From Planctomycetota bacterium (lineage in GTDB: Bacteria > Planctomycetota > Phycisphaerae > Phycisphaerales > UBA1924), in NCBI GenBank assembly GCA_013285505.1, contig CP053450.1:228796-292795 (forward strand): 64,000 bases of DNA. The letters are read 5' to 3'. This document shows positions 35,546 to 44,769 of the stretch, piece after piece. A program made the translations under genes and the position numbers. A model generated the notes under the pieces. It ran no database searches. It saw only the letters and a list, made by a program, of their open reading frames with translations, and was not told where the DNA came from. The number at the start of each line of letters is the position of its first letter. Positions within the stretch are counted from its first letter, which is position 1.

Positions 35546-37583
35546 ATGCACCCCCCCATCGCCCTCTGCCTCGCGGGCGTCGCGCTGCTGACCCACGCCG
35601 CCGCCGCCCAGCGACTCAACCTCGGCCCCTCGTCCGACACGCCCAAACCCGGCGACGGCGTCGCCGCCCTCGCGCTGGCCGACGCACTCGACGCCGAGGC
35701 CACGGCCCTCCGCACCGGCCGAGGCGTCCTACGCCGCGGCTCCGCCGCATGGCCGCCCGGTTGCTGCGCGACGGTGAGAACGCCGGCGACGCCGGGAGCG
35801 AGGCGGTGCTCGCGGGCCTCACACTTGCCACCAAACGCGCCGAACTCGACGCCCTCCTAGCGGCACAGGACGCCGCCACGCGGCGGTACATCGCCGATGT
35901 CATCGGCGCGACCGACGCCTCGCTCCTGCCGCGAGAGGTGGACCTGCTGCTGCGGGACGCCCTCGCACCGCTCGTCCCCGACGCAGACCTTTCGTGCGGC
36001 TGGTGGACGGAGGAAGACGCCGCGCCCAGCGCGACGCCGGACCTCGAATCCCTGCGCGCGCTGATCGACCACCGATTCCTCTCCGACTCCGCCAACGCGG
36101 CGCTCGCCCGTCTCATCGAGCTCTGCGGCATCGGCGAGAGCGAAGCCGCATACCGGCGCTCCACCACCGAGTGGACCGCGCTCGTTGCCGGCGGCGCGCG
36201 CGCTCGACGAGCCGCCGGCGTGGATCGACATGCCCGCCCGCGACCGCCTCCGCGCCGACGTCTCGCACCACATCGAGCTGCTCTTTGACTCACCTGAAGC
36301 GGCACGGGCCGGGCTCACCCGCACCGGCGCGATCGTGGGCATCATCGCCGCCACCGATGCGCTCGACGGCACACACCAGACCCGCGAGCTTCGCGACGCG
36401 GTCAACCGTCTCGCGGCCGCGCCCGACGGCGACCCCAAGCGCGAGCCCCACGCCGTCCGCGCTATCGCCGAAACATTTGCGCGCACTCGCGCTGCTCGAC
36501 GCGACATCGAGCGTCCCGCCACCCAACGAGTTGGTCAGGCAGGTCCGCCCGCTGCTCGAACCACTGACCGCGGCCCACCGGCGCACCGCCGACAACATCG
36601 CCCGCCTGCTGCCCGACATGCTCGGCGCGCCCGACCCGATGACCGAGCCCGGACTGCTGGCCGCGATGAACGCCTCGGAAGCGACCGCGGCCGATCTCGA
36701 CCTGCCCCGCGCCCTGACCACGATGCTCACGACATGGACCGGCGACCCCACGCGCCCGCCGCCGCCCAGCACACGCGAGCCGGTGCCGACGCAGGCCCTC
36801 GGAGCACTGGCCAATCACGTGCAGCAACTGGCCATCGCAACCGGCAAGCCCGCCAGCGCAGACGCGGCACTCGCCCAGCTGCGCGACCTGGCCAACCTGG
36901 CGACCTTCGCCTTCGACATGCCCGGCGAGCGCGAGCTGCGCCGCGCCGGTGAGTCGCCGGAGTGGCGGGCCGTGACCGACAACCAGCGGGGACGAATCGA
37001 GTTTTTGCTCGACCAGGCCCGGACCGACTGGGTGCGCTTGGCCGCCAGCGACGAGGCACCCGCCCAGACCGCCCGCCTGCGTGCGGTCGCAGCCACGGTC
37101 GAGCTGCTCCGCGACGGGGCCGAGATCGAGTCCATGCGCCGCGCATTCGGGCGCGACCGTGCCCCGGCGATCAACGCCTGGCCCGGGGTCGAGCTGACCG
37201 GGGCCGGGCTGGACGCCCTGGCGGGCAACCTCACGACCGAGTTGGCGGCACTCGCCACGCTGACCGCGCGCGACAACGACCCCGCGGCCGTGCTCGCGCA
37301 GGCTGGCGTGTTGCGAGACTCCCACGCCGCGGCACTCTCCGTCGCGCGTCTCGATCGCCTCGCCCGCGCGCGCAACGCACCATCGTGCACGCCGGCTGCG
37401 GAGCTGGCACTCGGCCCCCCCGGGGAGGGCACGCGCGACATCTGGATGCTCCCCCACCGCCACGCGCTGGCGACGCTCTGCCGCGACGCGTTCGAGGCGG
37501 CGACGGCGACCGGTGAGAAGCGCGCACTCTTCCGCGACCACGCCAACCGCACGGCGTCCGACGTGCTCGTACATCTTCAATAA
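35546..37583 (+). CDS. Long exported helical protein of unknown function (four frameshifts)
   Basis: About 681 residues after repair. Signal peptide HPPIALCLAGVALLTHAAAA. The rest is almost entirely predicted helix with many Ala, Leu, Arg and Asp and no transmembrane segment. Recognisable stretches include RMAARLLRDGENAGDAGSEA, EVDLLLRDALAPLVPDADL, NELVRQVRPLLEPLTAAHRR and NLATFAFDMPGERELRRAGE. No catalytic motif is seen. Frame breaks near 35728, 35740, 36197 and 36478 are each repaired by one CG/GC unit. It converges on trpS, with 13 bases between stops. Confidence 0.7.
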
Positions 37584-37596
37584 CAGAGCCGCAGCG

Positions 37597-38680
37597 CTAG
37601 AGCAGTTCACTCCGCGTGCCAAAGTTCAACCCCATCGACTCCTTGGCCATCGCGAGCGTCTGCTCGGCGACGGCGTTGGCGCGCTTGGTGCCGGGCGCGG
37701 ATGATGTCGATGACCGCGTCGTCGCCGCCGGGCTTCTCAAACTCGGCCCGGCGCGCGCGCATCGGCTCGAGCAGCTCGTTGACCGCCTCGATCACCGGCG
37801 CCTTGACGTGCCCGTCGCCGAGGTTGTCGCCCCGGCGGTAGCGGTCCTTCAGGTCGGCGACGAGCGCCTCGTCCTTGATGAAGATGTCCGCGTAGTCGAA
37901 CACCGGGTTGATGTCCGGGTCGCCCGGCTGGTCCGGGTCGCGGCTCTGGCCGGGGTAGATCGCGTTGATCTTCTTCTTGACCTGCTTGGGCGTGTCGCTC
38001 AGGAAGATCGCGTTGTTCAGGCTCTTGCTCATCTTCTCTTTGCCGTCGGTGCCCACCAGGCGGCCCACGCGACCAACGAGCGCCTCGGGGATTGGGAACA
38101 CGCCGCCGAGTTTCTCGTGCTCGCTGTCGTCGGCCTGGGTGTCCACCTTGCAGTAGGTCTGGTTGAACCGCCTCGCGATCTCGCGGCAGACCTCGATGTG
38201 GGCCACCTGATCCACCCCCACCGGCACCAGATCCGGCCGGAACGCCAGGATGTCGGCACACTGCCCCACGGCGTACATCGGGAACCCGAACGAGTACTTG
38301 TCGCCCAGCCCCTTGCTCTCGATCTCCGTCTTCAGCGTCGGGTTCCGCATGATCCGGTTGAAGGGCACCAGCATCGCGAAGTACCACGTCAACTCCGCGA
38401 TCGCCGGCACCTCGGTCTGCAGCACGATCGTGGACCGCTCCGGGTCGATCCCCACCGCCAGCCAGTCCTTGACGATCTCGATCGTGTCCTGCCGGATCTC
38501 CGCCGCCTTGTCGGCCCGGGTGGTGAAGGCGTGCATGTTGGCCAGCAGGAAGTAGCAGTCGTACTCGTCCTGCAGCCGCACACGGTTCTCCAGCGAACCC
38601 ACGTAGTGCCCCAGATGGAGCCGCCCGGTGGGGGTGTCGCCGGTCAGAATCCGCCGCTTCGATGTCTTGTCGCTCGTCAT
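37597..38680 (-). CDS. trpS: Tryptophanyl-tRNA synthetase (one frameshift near the end)
   Basis: About 361 residues, class I synthetase. HIGH-type motif TPTGRLHLGHYVGSL, FLLANMHAFTTRAD, then GVDQVAHIEVCREIARRFNQ, and KMSKS motif GKEKMSKSLNNAIFLSD. Start ATG 38680 (an in-frame TTG is at 38689). The C-terminus shifts near 37690; one restored GC unit gives IIRAPGTKRANAVAEQTLAM and a stop at 37597-37599. TACACT lies 8 bases before the ATG, with no Shine-Dalgarno. Confidence 0.95.
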
Positions 38681-38688
38681 AGGGGCCA

Positions 38689-38694
38689 AGTGTA
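38689..38694 (-). promoter_or_regulatory. -10-like TACACT, candidate leaderless promoter of trpS
   Basis: TANNNT hexamer 8 bases before the trpS ATG at 38680. Confidence 0.35.
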
Positions 38695-38745
38695 GGAGGA
38701 AGACCCGTTACGCCGGTTTGAGCGAGATTATCGAGTTTATCTTGC

Positions 38746-38780
38746 TGGCATAAACTGCCAAATATTGCTATACTTCGGGC
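38746..38780 (+). promoter_or_regulatory. Promoter and possible operator of the AAA ATPase gene
   Basis: The region is markedly AT-rich for this genome. TATACT (38769-38774) is a good -10 and ends 6 bases before ATG 38781, so transcription would begin at or next to the start codon. Immediately upstream is the palindrome tggca-taaac-tgcca (38746-38760), covering the -35 position, a plausible repressor site. Confidence 0.55.
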
Positions 38781-39971
38781 ATGGATCCCGTAAGAAACCC
38801 GTACGCACCCGGTGCAGGCACCCCGCCCCCAGAGCTGGCCGGGCGGGATGAGTTGCGTGAGACGGTCCGTATCGCGATCGCCCGGTCGCGCCGGGGGCTG
38901 CACGCCAAGAGCGTGCTGATGGTCGGCCTCCGCGGCGTAGGCAAGACCGTCCTCCTCGACCGCATGCGCGACGATGCCGAGGCCGAGGGCGTGGCCACCA
39001 TGCGGATCGAGGCCCCCGAATCCCGCTCGCTTCCGGCGCTCCTCGCGCCGCAGCTGCGGATGGTGCTGATCCGACTCTCGCGCAACGAGCTGGCGAAGGA
39101 CCTGGCCCGCCGGGCCCTGCGGGGGCTCGCCGGCTTCGTCAAGGCGCTCAGAGTCAAGTACGACGACATCGAGGTCACGCTGGATGTGGACCCAGAGCCG
39201 GGCTTGGCCGACAACGGCGATCTGGAGCTCGACCTGCAGTCGCTGATGGAGGCGGTCGGGGCCGCGGCACAGTCGGCCGACACCGCCGTCGCCATGTTCA
39301 TCGACGAGCTGCAGTATGTCGAGGAGGACGAGCTGGCGGCCCTGATCACCGCGCTGCACCGGACCGCGCAGCGTCAGCTGCCGGTCGTGCTGGTGGGGGC
39401 GGGGCTGCCGCAGCTGCGCGGGCGGATGGGCGACGCCAAGTCGTACGCCGAGCGGCTGTTCGACTTCCCCGAGATCATGCCCCTGCCGCCGGAGGCCGCG
39501 ACGGTGGCGATCGCCAAGCCTGCCCGCGCCGAGGGCGTCGAGTTCGAGCCTGCGGCCCTAGAGCGGATCGTCGAGGAGACGCAGGGCTATCCCTACTTCT
39601 TGCAGGAGTGGGGCAAGCACGTCTGGGACGTCGCTGACCGCTCGCCGATCACGATGCACGATGTCGAGGTCGCCTCCGAGGCGGCCGTCGCGGCTCTGGA
39701 CGAGAGCTTCTTCCGCGTCCGCTTCGACCGGCTCACGCCCTCGGAGAAGACCTATCTGCGGGCCATGGCCCAGCTCGGCCCCGGCCCCCATCGCTCCGGC
39801 GACATCGCCGACGTGCTGGAGCGCAAGGTGACCTCGCTCGGTCCCACCCGCAGCAACCTGATCGCCAAGGGCATGATCTGGAGCCCCAGCCACGGCGACA
39901 CGGCCTTCACTGTGCCGCTGTTCGACCAGTTCATGCACCGCATCATGCCGGGGGACGAGTGGCGGCAGTAG
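38781..39971 (+). CDS. AAA-type ATPase
   Basis: 396 residues, unbroken. PPPELAGRDELRETVRIAIA at the start, Walker A MVGLRGVGKTVLLDR, Walker B AMFIDELQYVEEDEL and sensor-like VVLVGAGLPQLRGRMGDA. The C-terminal third (LTPSEKTYLRAMAQLGPGP, RSNLIAKGMIWSP) looks like a winged helix. This resembles the COG1672/AAA_16 group of single-chain ATPases, some of which are regulatory or linked to defence and transport. No partner gene is adjacent. The promoter has a palindrome at -35 and would give a leaderless mRNA. Function unknown beyond ATP hydrolysis. Confidence 0.85.
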   Translation: MDPVRNPYAPGAGTPPPELAGRDELRETVRIAIARSRRGLHAKSVLMVGLRGVGKTVLLDRMRDDAEAEGVATMRIEAPESRSLPALLAPQLRMVLIRLSRNELAKDLARRALRGLAGFVKALRVKYDDIEVTLDVDPEPGLADNGDLELDLQSLMEAVGAAAQSADTAVAMFIDELQYVEEDELAALITALHRTAQRQLPVVLVGAGLPQLRGRMGDAKSYAERLFDFPEIMPLPPEAATVAIAKPARAEGVEFEPAALERIVEETQGYPYFLQEWGKHVWDVADRSPITMHDVEVASEAAVAALDESFFRVRFDRLTPSEKTYLRAMAQLGPGPHRSGDIADVLERKVTSLGPTRSNLIAKGMIWSPSHGDTAFTVPLFDQFMHRIMPGDEWRQ

Positions 39972-39995
39972 CGCGAATTGCGCGCGCGCTGAGCG

Positions 39996-41063
39996 CTACG
40001 ACGCGCTCCACATCGCCAGCCCCACGTTCACCGCGTTAAAGGCCGCGTGCATCGCGATGGGCACGCTGAGGCGCTTGGTGCGTTCGAACGCCGCGCCGCA
40101 GCAGAGCCCCAGCACGCCGACCTGCACGGCCGCGTACCACGGGAGCGACTGGTCGGAGGGGCCGAGGGCGTGGACGGTGCCGAAGACCGCAGCCGCCGTG
40201 ATGATCGAGATCCACGCGTGGTTGGTCAGGCGGAGCAGCCCGCTCTGCAGGAAGCCCCGGTAGACCGCCTCCTCGACGATCGGGGCCCCGATCACCGCCG
40301 AGGCGATGAGCACCCACGTCCACGGGCTGTCCTTGTTGTCCACCATCATCTGGAGCATGGGGTGGGCGAGGTGCTCGGTCTCTCCGCCTCGGAGCTCGCG
40401 GTGGACCAGCTGCGCGAGGTCGCCGAACAGCAGCACGATCGGGAAGACCAGCAGCAGCAGCCCGAGCCCGACGGCCAGATCGACCCAGTGCAGCTTGAGG
40501 CCCGACTGCGCGGCGGCCTTGCTGGCCATGATGACCAGGCCGATGGCGACGACTATGCCCGCGAGGTAGGCGATGCCCTGAACCTTGGCCATCGAGGCGA
40601 GGCTGTCGGTGTCCGAGCCGACGAGGAACTCCATCTGGCTGAGCGGGGCGGCGACGAGGCCGGGGGCGAGCATGGCGATGCACGCTGACAAAAGCCACAC
40701 AGGCGCGGGCAGGGGTTTGACATTGCGGAGCCCGGCCCGCTGCATGGATCCGGGGCGGATCGCGTCGCCGGCCCAGAGCATGACGACGACCAGGACCGAC
40801 CCGCTGATGAGCAGCGCGAGTCGCCACTCGGAGATGGTCTCGCCGACTTCGGACAATCGCATGGACTCGACGCCCCCGCCGCCCGATGCCTGAGCAAGCG
40901 TCGCCGATCCGGTCTCGGTGGCCCCGGAGGCGACAGCCGCGATCCCGCAGAGAACAATGCCCCACGTGAGCAGCCAGCCGCCCAACCCCCGCCCCGATCC
41001 CGATCCGTCGCCCGAGCCCGGGAAGACCGAGCCGCGGACGCCGGCGGTGTTGCGTGAGATCAT
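39996..41063 (-). CDS. CPBP-family intramembrane metalloprotease
   Basis: About 355 residues from the ATG at 41063, although later starts are possible. At least seven hydrophobic helices (WLLTWGIVLCGIAAVASG, LALLISGSVLVVVMLW, LAVGLGLLLLVFPIVLLFG). CPBP motifs: APIVEEAVYRGFLQSGL (EExxYR), FGTVHALG (FxxxH type), and AMHAAFNAVNVGLAM (HxxxN). These are the metal-binding and catalytic residues of CAAX-protease/abortive-infection-type proteins. The 5' end overlaps the 5' end of divergent trpC by up to ~100 bases, so one of the two starts is probably further in. Confidence 0.85.
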   Translation of the reverse strand: MISRNTAGVRGSVFPGSGDGSGSGRGLGGWLLTWGIVLCGIAAVASGATETGSATLAQASGGGGVESMRLSEVGETISEWRLALLISGSVLVVVMLWAGDAIRPGSMQRAGLRNVKPLPAPVWLLSACIAMLAPGLVAAPLSQMEFLVGSDTDSLASMAKVQGIAYLAGIVVAIGLVIMASKAAAQSGLKLHWVDLAVGLGLLLLVFPIVLLFGDLAQLVHRELRGGETEHLAHPMLQMMVDNKDSPWTWVLIASAVIGAPIVEEAVYRGFLQSGLLRLTNHAWISIITAAAVFGTVHALGPSDQSLPWYAAVQVGVLGLCCGAAFERTKRLSVPIAMHAAFNAVNVGLAMWSAS

Positions 41064-41871
41064 GGCGGTGAAGAGCCGCGAGGTGGCCGAGGCCAAGGCC
41101 CGGGCCCCGCTCGGCGAGTTGGAGGCCCTGGTCGCCCAGGAGGAGCCCCCCCGGAACTTCTTCCGGGCGGTGACGCGCAAGAGCGACCGGCCGGCGGTGA
41201 TCGCCGAGATCAAGCGGCGCAGCCCGAGCGCAGGGCTCATACGGCCCGAATACGACGGGGATGGATTCCGGCCTGAAGACATCGCGAGAGCCTACTTTCG
41301 CAACGGCGCATCGGCCATTTCGTGCCTGACCGACGAAAACTTCTTCGGCGGCCACCTGTCGTATATCCGACGCGTGAAGGAGGCCGTGCCCCTCCCGGTC
41401 ATCCGCAAGGACTTCCTGATCGACCCCTACCAGCTCTGGGAGAGCCGGGCCCACGGGGCCGACGCGGTCCTGCTGATCGCCGAGTGCCTGACCGAGAGCC
41501 AGATCGTGGACATGCTGATCCTGGCCCAGCAGCTGCAGCTGACGGTGCTGCTGGAGGTGCACTCGATGGAAAACCTGCTGCGGGTGAGGCCGCACATCGG
41601 TTTCCCGCACCCTGCCTACTGCCTGCTCGGTATCAACAACCGTGACCTGACGACCATGACCGTTGACCTGGGCCATACCCTTCGGCTCGTCGATATCGTC
41701 GACGACCGGAGCGTTCTGGTCAGCGAATCGGGGATCAAGACCCCCGACGACCTCAAACGCCTTAAGGATGAGGGCGTCCGGATTGTGCTCGTGGGGGAGC
41801 ACCTCATGCGCCAGCCCTCGCCGGGAAGGGCCCTGGCGGAACTTCTAGGCACCGAACCCGTCGATAGGTAA
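40957..41871 (+). CDS. trpC: Indole-3-glycerol-phosphate synthase
   Basis: About 304 residues if started at ATG 40957; the family core starts at VLREIMAVKSREVAEAKA, so a start near 41047 is possible and would leave out a Pro-rich head. (Beta/alpha)8 barrel with VIAEIKRRSPSAGLIRPEYD (substrate lysine), ISCLTDENFFGGHLSYI, VIRKDFLIDPYQLWESRAHG, LLEVHSMENLLRV, LLGINNRDLTTM and VSESGIKTPDDLKRL, all expected. It catalyses ring closure in tryptophan synthesis. No other trp gene is adjacent. It ends 30 bases before the thioredoxin-fold gene. Confidence 0.93.
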   Translation: MPHVSSQPPNPRPDPDPSPEPGKTEPRTPAVLREIMAVKSREVAEAKARAPLGELEALVAQEEPPRNFFRAVTRKSDRPAVIAEIKRRSPSAGLIRPEYDGDGFRPEDIARAYFRNGASAISCLTDENFFGGHLSYIRRVKEAVPLPVIRKDFLIDPYQLWESRAHGADAVLLIAECLTESQIVDMLILAQQLQLTVLLEVHSMENLLRVRPHIGFPHPAYCLLGINNRDLTTMTVDLGHTLRLVDIVDDRSVLVSESGIKTPDDLKRLKDEGVRIVLVGEHLMRQPSPGRALAELLGTEPVDR

Positions 41872-41904
41872 CGCCGAAACACGCGTACCGGAGGATTCAG
41901 AGAA

Positions 41905-43434
41905 ATGCGGCACACCACCACGATCATGCTCCTGCTCACTCTCGCCGGCAGCCCCGCGGCCCTCGCGCAGACCGACCGCGACGAGGCCCTCGACAGCCGC
42001 GACTTCAAGGAAGTCGAGACCGATAGGCAGTACACCGGGCCCGCCACGTTGCGTACCGCGGCACCCACCCGGGGTGCCCTGCAGGCCGAGCCCCGCACCC
42101 CGCAGGCCGCCCGCGATCGCGGTCAGCCCGAGCAGCCCGAGGCGGCTCAGAACCTCGACCACGACGAGGCGGCGGTGGAGATCCTGGAGGCGGTCGCCGA
42201 GGCAATCCGCGGCGGCTTTGTCGCGGAGGTCAAGAGCTACGCCGAGGGCAGCCCGATGCTCGCCTCAACGTTCCCCAAGAGCGAGGGACGCTGGGCCCAG
42301 CACGCCGCGGACGACGACGCGACCGAGTGGGCGGTCCGCTACACCGGGCAGGGCACCGTGATGACCAAGCCGCAGCCGGTGGACTTTGACGTGCTGTGGC
42401 AGCCGGACCGCATCTCGTGGATCGACCACGAGAACAAGGTCTTCAACGTGCAGCGGCCGCAGGGCAAGAAGTCGGGTGAGGCTTACCAGCTGGCCAGCAG
42501 TGCCTACGGCCAGGCCGCCCCGCTGGCCAACGGCTTCGCCGAGGCGCTCGAGTCGGCGCCGTCGATCATCCTGGCGACCCCGGTCGAGATCGAGGGCACG
42601 CTGTGCGATGTGGTCGCGATCAGCGCGAAGGCCGGGAGCGACCCGGTGCTGTGGTACTTCGGCCGCGAGGACAGGCTCCCCCGCCGCTCCGAGATCGTCC
42701 TGCCGGACAACGAGCTGATCTCCGGCTCGATCCGCGTGGACTTCGCCGACGGCGTGGCCGGTGAGGGCGTGGTGACCGCCGACGAGTTCACGCTGCTGGC
42801 CCCCGACGGGTACGAGCGCGACATCGCCCGCGTCTTCCTCGACCCCGCCGAGGCCGGCCGGACCAACCAGCCGCTGCCGTCGCCGGTCCAGGCCGGCGCC
42901 CCGGAGTGGGAGGTCGCCGACTCTGAGGGCAAGCTCGTCAGCGCCGAGTCGCTCCGCGGCAAGGTGTCGCTGCTCTACTTCTGGGGCACGTGGTCGCCGG
43001 CGTGCGACAAGGCCTCGCCGGAGCTGGCCAAGCTCGCGGCCGAGTTTGCCGGCGAGCCGGTCGAGTTCCTCGGCATGGCGTTCCGCGAGGGTGACCCGGG
43101 CGTCGTCGCCGACGCGGCGCGCGCGCAGGGACAGACCTGGCGCGTCTTCCCCGAGGCCGACACCGCCGTCAAGGCCATGGGCATCAGCAACGCGCCGTCG
43201 TTCATCGTGCTCGGTAAGCAGGGAGAGCTGCTCTTCCGCGCAGGACGCCCCCGCGGCAGCGGCTACGCCGAGCTGATCGACCAGCTCCGCAGCGTCATCT
43301 CCCGCGCCGTCGCGGAGGAGGCCCCGAGCGATCGCTCGAGCGATGCCGCCCAGTCCGGCGGCCCCGGCACCCGCGTCGCCCCGGCGGGTGCAACGCAGAT
43401 CCGCAAGCCGGTGATTATTAAGAAGGACGAGTAG
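41905..43434 (+). CDS. Exported TlpA-like thioredoxin-fold protein, first cysteine missing
   Basis: 509 residues; GGAGG lies 10 bases before ATG. Signal peptide TTTIMLLLTLAGSPAALAQ. Residues ~80-310 form an outer-membrane-lipoprotein-like (DUF2092-type) domain (VEILEAVAEAIRGGFVAEVK, FDVLWQPDRISWIDHEN, VLWYFGREDRLPRRSEI). The C-terminal domain is thioredoxin-like: VSLLYFWGTWSPACDKASPE, NAPSFIVLGKQGELLFRAG. The active site reads WSPAC instead of WCxxC, so the nucleophilic cysteine is absent and redox cycling by the usual path seems impossible. Role may be binding or scaffolding. Confidence 0.85.
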   Translation: MRHTTTIMLLLTLAGSPAALAQTDRDEALDSRDFKEVETDRQYTGPATLRTAAPTRGALQAEPRTPQAARDRGQPEQPEAAQNLDHDEAAVEILEAVAEAIRGGFVAEVKSYAEGSPMLASTFPKSEGRWAQHAADDDATEWAVRYTGQGTVMTKPQPVDFDVLWQPDRISWIDHENKVFNVQRPQGKKSGEAYQLASSAYGQAAPLANGFAEALESAPSIILATPVEIEGTLCDVVAISAKAGSDPVLWYFGREDRLPRRSEIVLPDNELISGSIRVDFADGVAGEGVVTADEFTLLAPDGYERDIARVFLDPAEAGRTNQPLPSPVQAGAPEWEVADSEGKLVSAESLRGKVSLLYFWGTWSPACDKASPELAKLAAEFAGEPVEFLGMAFREGDPGVVADAARAQGQTWRVFPEADTAVKAMGISNAPSFIVLGKQGELLFRAGRPRGSGYAELIDQLRSVISRAVAEEAPSDRSSDAAQSGGPGTRVAPAGATQIRKPVIIKKDE

Positions 43435-43457
43435 GTAACGCAGCCGGGGCAGTTGCC

Positions 43458-43624
43458 CTGTGCCACGGGTGGCTTTGCACCCGTGCCGCGAGCTTGCACT
43501 TCTCAGTGGTTGCCAATGACCCTGTGCCACGGGTGGCTTTGCACCCGTGCTGCGAGCTTGCACTTCTCAGTGGATACCAATGACCCGGTGCCACTGGTGG
43601 CTTTGTACCTGCTTGCCGTCAACC
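43458..43624 (+). repeat. 64-base tandem repeat with REP palindromes (2.6 copies)
   Basis: Copies start at 43458, 43522 and 43586, exactly 64 bases apart. Each starts with ctgtgccacgggtggctttg, contains the hairpin cacgggtg-gctttg-cacccgtg and ends with agcttgcacttctcagtgg plus a short spacer. The third copy is diverged and incomplete. Confidence 0.85.
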
Positions 43625-43773
43625 GGGCCTACGCCATCCCACTCGAAGATCAGCTCCGGCTGGCTCAGTGCTCCGACCAAGTGAGGGTCACGGGTGTGAT
43701 GTCACCCGTGACCGGCGAGAAGGAAGTACGTCTCCCGACAGGTACAAGCGTCTCGGTGTCGTGAGAGGCTCGG

Positions 43774-43850
43774 CACGGGTGCAAAGCCACCCGTGGCACA
43801 GTGATCGAGCCACTCGTGGCACAGGGGACGAGCCACCCGTGGCACAGGGT
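43774..43850. repeat. REP cluster, family B, upstream of the transposase
   Basis: cacgggtg-caaagc-cacccgtg at 43774-43799 (reverse orientation to the tandem repeat), then two half-palindromes gagccactcgtggcacag and gagccacccgtggcacaggg. The transposase gene starts shortly after. Confidence 0.8.
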
Positions 43851-43874
43851 TGAAGCCGTCGATATCCTCGCGGC

Positions 43875-44528
43875 ATGGGGACTGATGCGGGCGGCATGGG
43901 GATCGATGCGGATCTGCCTCGTCGCAAGTCCATCAAGCACTTCGATCGGCCGCTCCAACCCCGGCTCCTCACGTTCTCCTGCGTCCGACGACGACCACTC
44001 CTGCTCGACGACACGCATCGCTCGATCGTCTGCGACTCGATCGGTCACGCGGCGATCAGGCACCGGGTCGTCCTGCTCGCGTGGGTGCTCATGCCCGAGC
44101 ATGTCCATCTGCTCTGCCTGCCGTGGCACGGCGCTTCGCCCGTCTCGGCGCTGCTCAGATCGATCAAGCAGCCATGCTCGCTCCGCATCAGGCACCACCT
44201 CGAAGCGACCGACAGCCACCTCGTCGAAGCACTGTCTATCGAGACACGTCCCGGCACGCACGGATTCCGGTTCTGGCAGGCGGGCCCCGGGCACGACCGC
44301 AACATCCGCTCAGAACGGGGTCTGATCGACGCCATCAGATACGTTCACAACAACCCCGTGCGCAGGCACCTCGCTCGCACGCCGACGGACTGGGAGTGGT
44401 CCAGCGCGGGGCAGTGGGCCGGTGAAGAGGCCGCGGACTCGCTCCTGCCGGTTGTCCGGTGGTATCCGTCCCGTGGCCTGGAGTGGGACGGACCCGATGC
44501 CTGGTTTGGAACAGGTCGCAGCCAATGA
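43875..44528 (+). CDS. REP-associated tyrosine transposase (RAYT), complete
   Basis: 217 residues, Y1/HUH transposase. HUH motif in LLAWVLMPEHVHLLCLP, conserved FRFWQAGPGHDRNI, and catalytic tyrosine in IDAIRYVHNNPVRRHLA followed by TPTDWEWSSAGQW. The closing segment has LPVVRWYPSRGL. RAYTs are thought to mobilise REP sequences through single-strand cleavage. Both sides carry palindromes with the stem cacgggtg (43458-43850 and 44591-44668), its probable substrates. The start at 43875 (ATG) could equally be one of the following ATGs. The only intact mobile-element gene here. Confidence 0.88.
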   Translation: MGTDAGGMGIDADLPRRKSIKHFDRPLQPRLLTFSCVRRRPLLLDDTHRSIVCDSIGHAAIRHRVVLLAWVLMPEHVHLLCLPWHGASPVSALLRSIKQPCSLRIRHHLEATDSHLVEALSIETRPGTHGFRFWQAGPGHDRNIRSERGLIDAIRYVHNNPVRRHLARTPTDWEWSSAGQWAGEEAADSLLPVVRWYPSRGLEWDGPDAWFGTGRSQ

Positions 44529-44590
44529 GTGCTCGGTTCATCCTCCGGCAGGACACCGTCTCCCGCTCCACGGGTGGCTGTCCTGTTGTT

Positions 44591-44668
44591 GTGCCACGGG
44601 TGGCTTTGCACCCGTGCCGCAGTTCCCTGGCCTCCCACGCACGGGTGCAAAGCCACCCGTGGCACAGG
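44591..44668. repeat. REP pair, family B, downstream of the transposase
   Basis: gtgccacgggtggctttgca with cccgtgcc (44591-44618), then the inverted copy acgggtgcaaagccacccgt with ggcaca (about 44641-44668). The inverted pair is a REPIN-type arrangement. Confidence 0.85.
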
Positions 44669-44708
44669 GGACAAGGCACCTGTGGAACAGGGAATCGACG
44701 CAACGAAA

Positions 44709-44738
44709 GCGGGCCGCACCAGTGTTGGTGCGGCCCGC
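44709..44738. terminator. Strong bidirectional hairpin
   Basis: Perfect 12-bp arms gcgggccgcacc and ggtgcggcccgc with loop agtgtt, located between the transposase and the converging small membrane-protein gene. On the minus strand it is followed by tttcgttgcg. Confidence 0.75.
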
Positions 44739-44769
44739 TGTACGTTCGGTCACGTTGTTGATTGTCGGC

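Noticed and set aside
42265..43563. Open frame on the minus strand, opposite the thioredoxin-fold gene
   Set aside because: Low-complexity antisense reading with no recognisable domain; the plus strand has signal peptide, ribosome site and domain motifs.
43458..43624. Possible CRISPR array (regular 64-base spacing)
   Set aside because: The units are tandem copies without unique spacers, they contain REP palindromes, and there is no cas gene nearby.
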